A stretch of DNA of 6,294 nt from Clostridia bacterium (GTDB lineage: Bacteria; Bacillota_A; Clostridia; Oscillospirales; CAG-272), in NCBI GenBank assembly GCA_017529175.1, contig JAFXNX010000177.1:1-6294 (forward strand), given 5' to 3'. A program made the position numbers and the translations under genes. The notes under the pieces were generated by a model. That model searched no databases, was not told the origin of the DNA, and saw only the letters and a list, made by a program, of their open reading frames with translations. Of the stretch, positions 6,081-6,294 are shown one piece after another (position 1 is the first letter of the stretch; each line of letters starts with the position of its first letter).

Positions 6081-6294
6081 ATGGCTACAAAGAAAACTGA
6101 CACCGAAAACGAGAAGAAGGCAAAGAGCGCCTCTGCGGCTGCGAAAAAAGCGGAAAACACGAAAAAGACGTCAGGCAAGGTCGAAGCGCCTGCGAAGGAA
6201 AAGAGACCGGCGACAAAAAAAGATACCGCAAAGAGCAGTTCCAAGACGCCGGCGACCAAGAGCGCCGCGAAGACAAGTAATACCAAAGATACCA
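6081..6294 (+). CDS. rpoD: Probable RpoD primary sigma factor, Lys/Ala-rich N-terminal tail (3' end missing)
   Basis: An open frame of 71 codons starts MATKKTDTENEKKAKSASAA and runs off the right edge. The visible part is almost wholly Lys, Ala, Thr, Ser and Glu, so it is low-complexity, basic and probably disordered. No sigma domain is yet visible; the name rests on context. The gene follows dnaG by 33 nt, the conserved place of rpoD in Clostridia, and from general knowledge many members of that class carry such basic tails before sigma region 1. The start is supported by AAAGGGA (6068-6074) with a 6-nt gap to ATG 6081. A histone H1-like or other Lys-rich protein is the alternative. The existence of the gene is much surer than its identity. 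Confidence 0.7.
   Translation, partial: MATKKTDTENEKKAKSASAAAKKAENTKKTSGKVEAPAKEKRPATKKDTAKSSSKTPATKSAAKTSNTKDT

Noticed and set aside
5777..6286. 169-codon hydrophobic open frame on the - strand, looking like a membrane protein
   Set aside because: The Phe/Ala/Leu-rich sequence is what the complement of a Lys/Ala/Glu-rich gene encodes. It spans the dnaG end, the intergenic gap and the next gene, with no sign of its own promoter.
6064..6294. Arg-rich open frame from ATG 6064 on the + strand
   Set aside because: It is the shifted frame of the Lys/Ala-rich gene. Its ATG sits just before AAAGGGA, which serves ATG 6081, and it has no ribosome binding site.

Overview
The window reads as a conserved housekeeping stretch from a spore-forming Bacillota, most likely class Clostridia. 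Three things support this: a mother-cell sporulation sigma factor (SigE type), the order dgt-dnaG followed by what looks like rpoD, and purine-rich Shine-Dalgarno sites in front of the genes whose starts are visible. All genes are on the + strand. No mobile element, CRISPR array, tRNA or rRNA was seen, and I found no clear sign of horizontal transfer. I cannot name a genus.

Layout. (1) 1-675: sigE. It is open to the left edge and probably lacks its true start and most of its pro-sequence. (2) 676-1029: a strong sigma-A promoter (TTGATT, 17 nt, TGATATAAT), rpmE (ribosomal protein L31, zinc-binding form) and a perfect 11-bp hairpin terminator. (3) 1039-3056: hflX and a YigZ/IMPACT-family gene, 11 nt apart and probably co-transcribed. 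They are followed by a long imperfect hairpin with an A-tract on one side and a T-tract on the other. (4) 3177 to the right edge: dgt-like dNTPase, dnaG primase, and the first 71 codons of a Lys/Ala-rich protein that is probably the N-terminal tail of the primary sigma factor RpoD. The dgt-dnaG gap holds two adjacent inverted repeats.

How the genes fit together. The right half serves nucleotide-pool control, replication priming and general transcription, a Clostridia version of the macromolecular-synthesis operon. The middle serves translation (L31, the ribosome-associated GTPase HflX, and an IMPACT-family protein). The left gene belongs to sporulation.

No new multi-gene system is visible. 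The points worth checking are local: hflX, whose Shine-Dalgarno implies a non-standard AUU start; two terminators that directly abut the next gene; the paired inverted repeats before dnaG; and a double A7 tract in dnaG where a one-base slip in either direction would cut off the helicase-binding domain.
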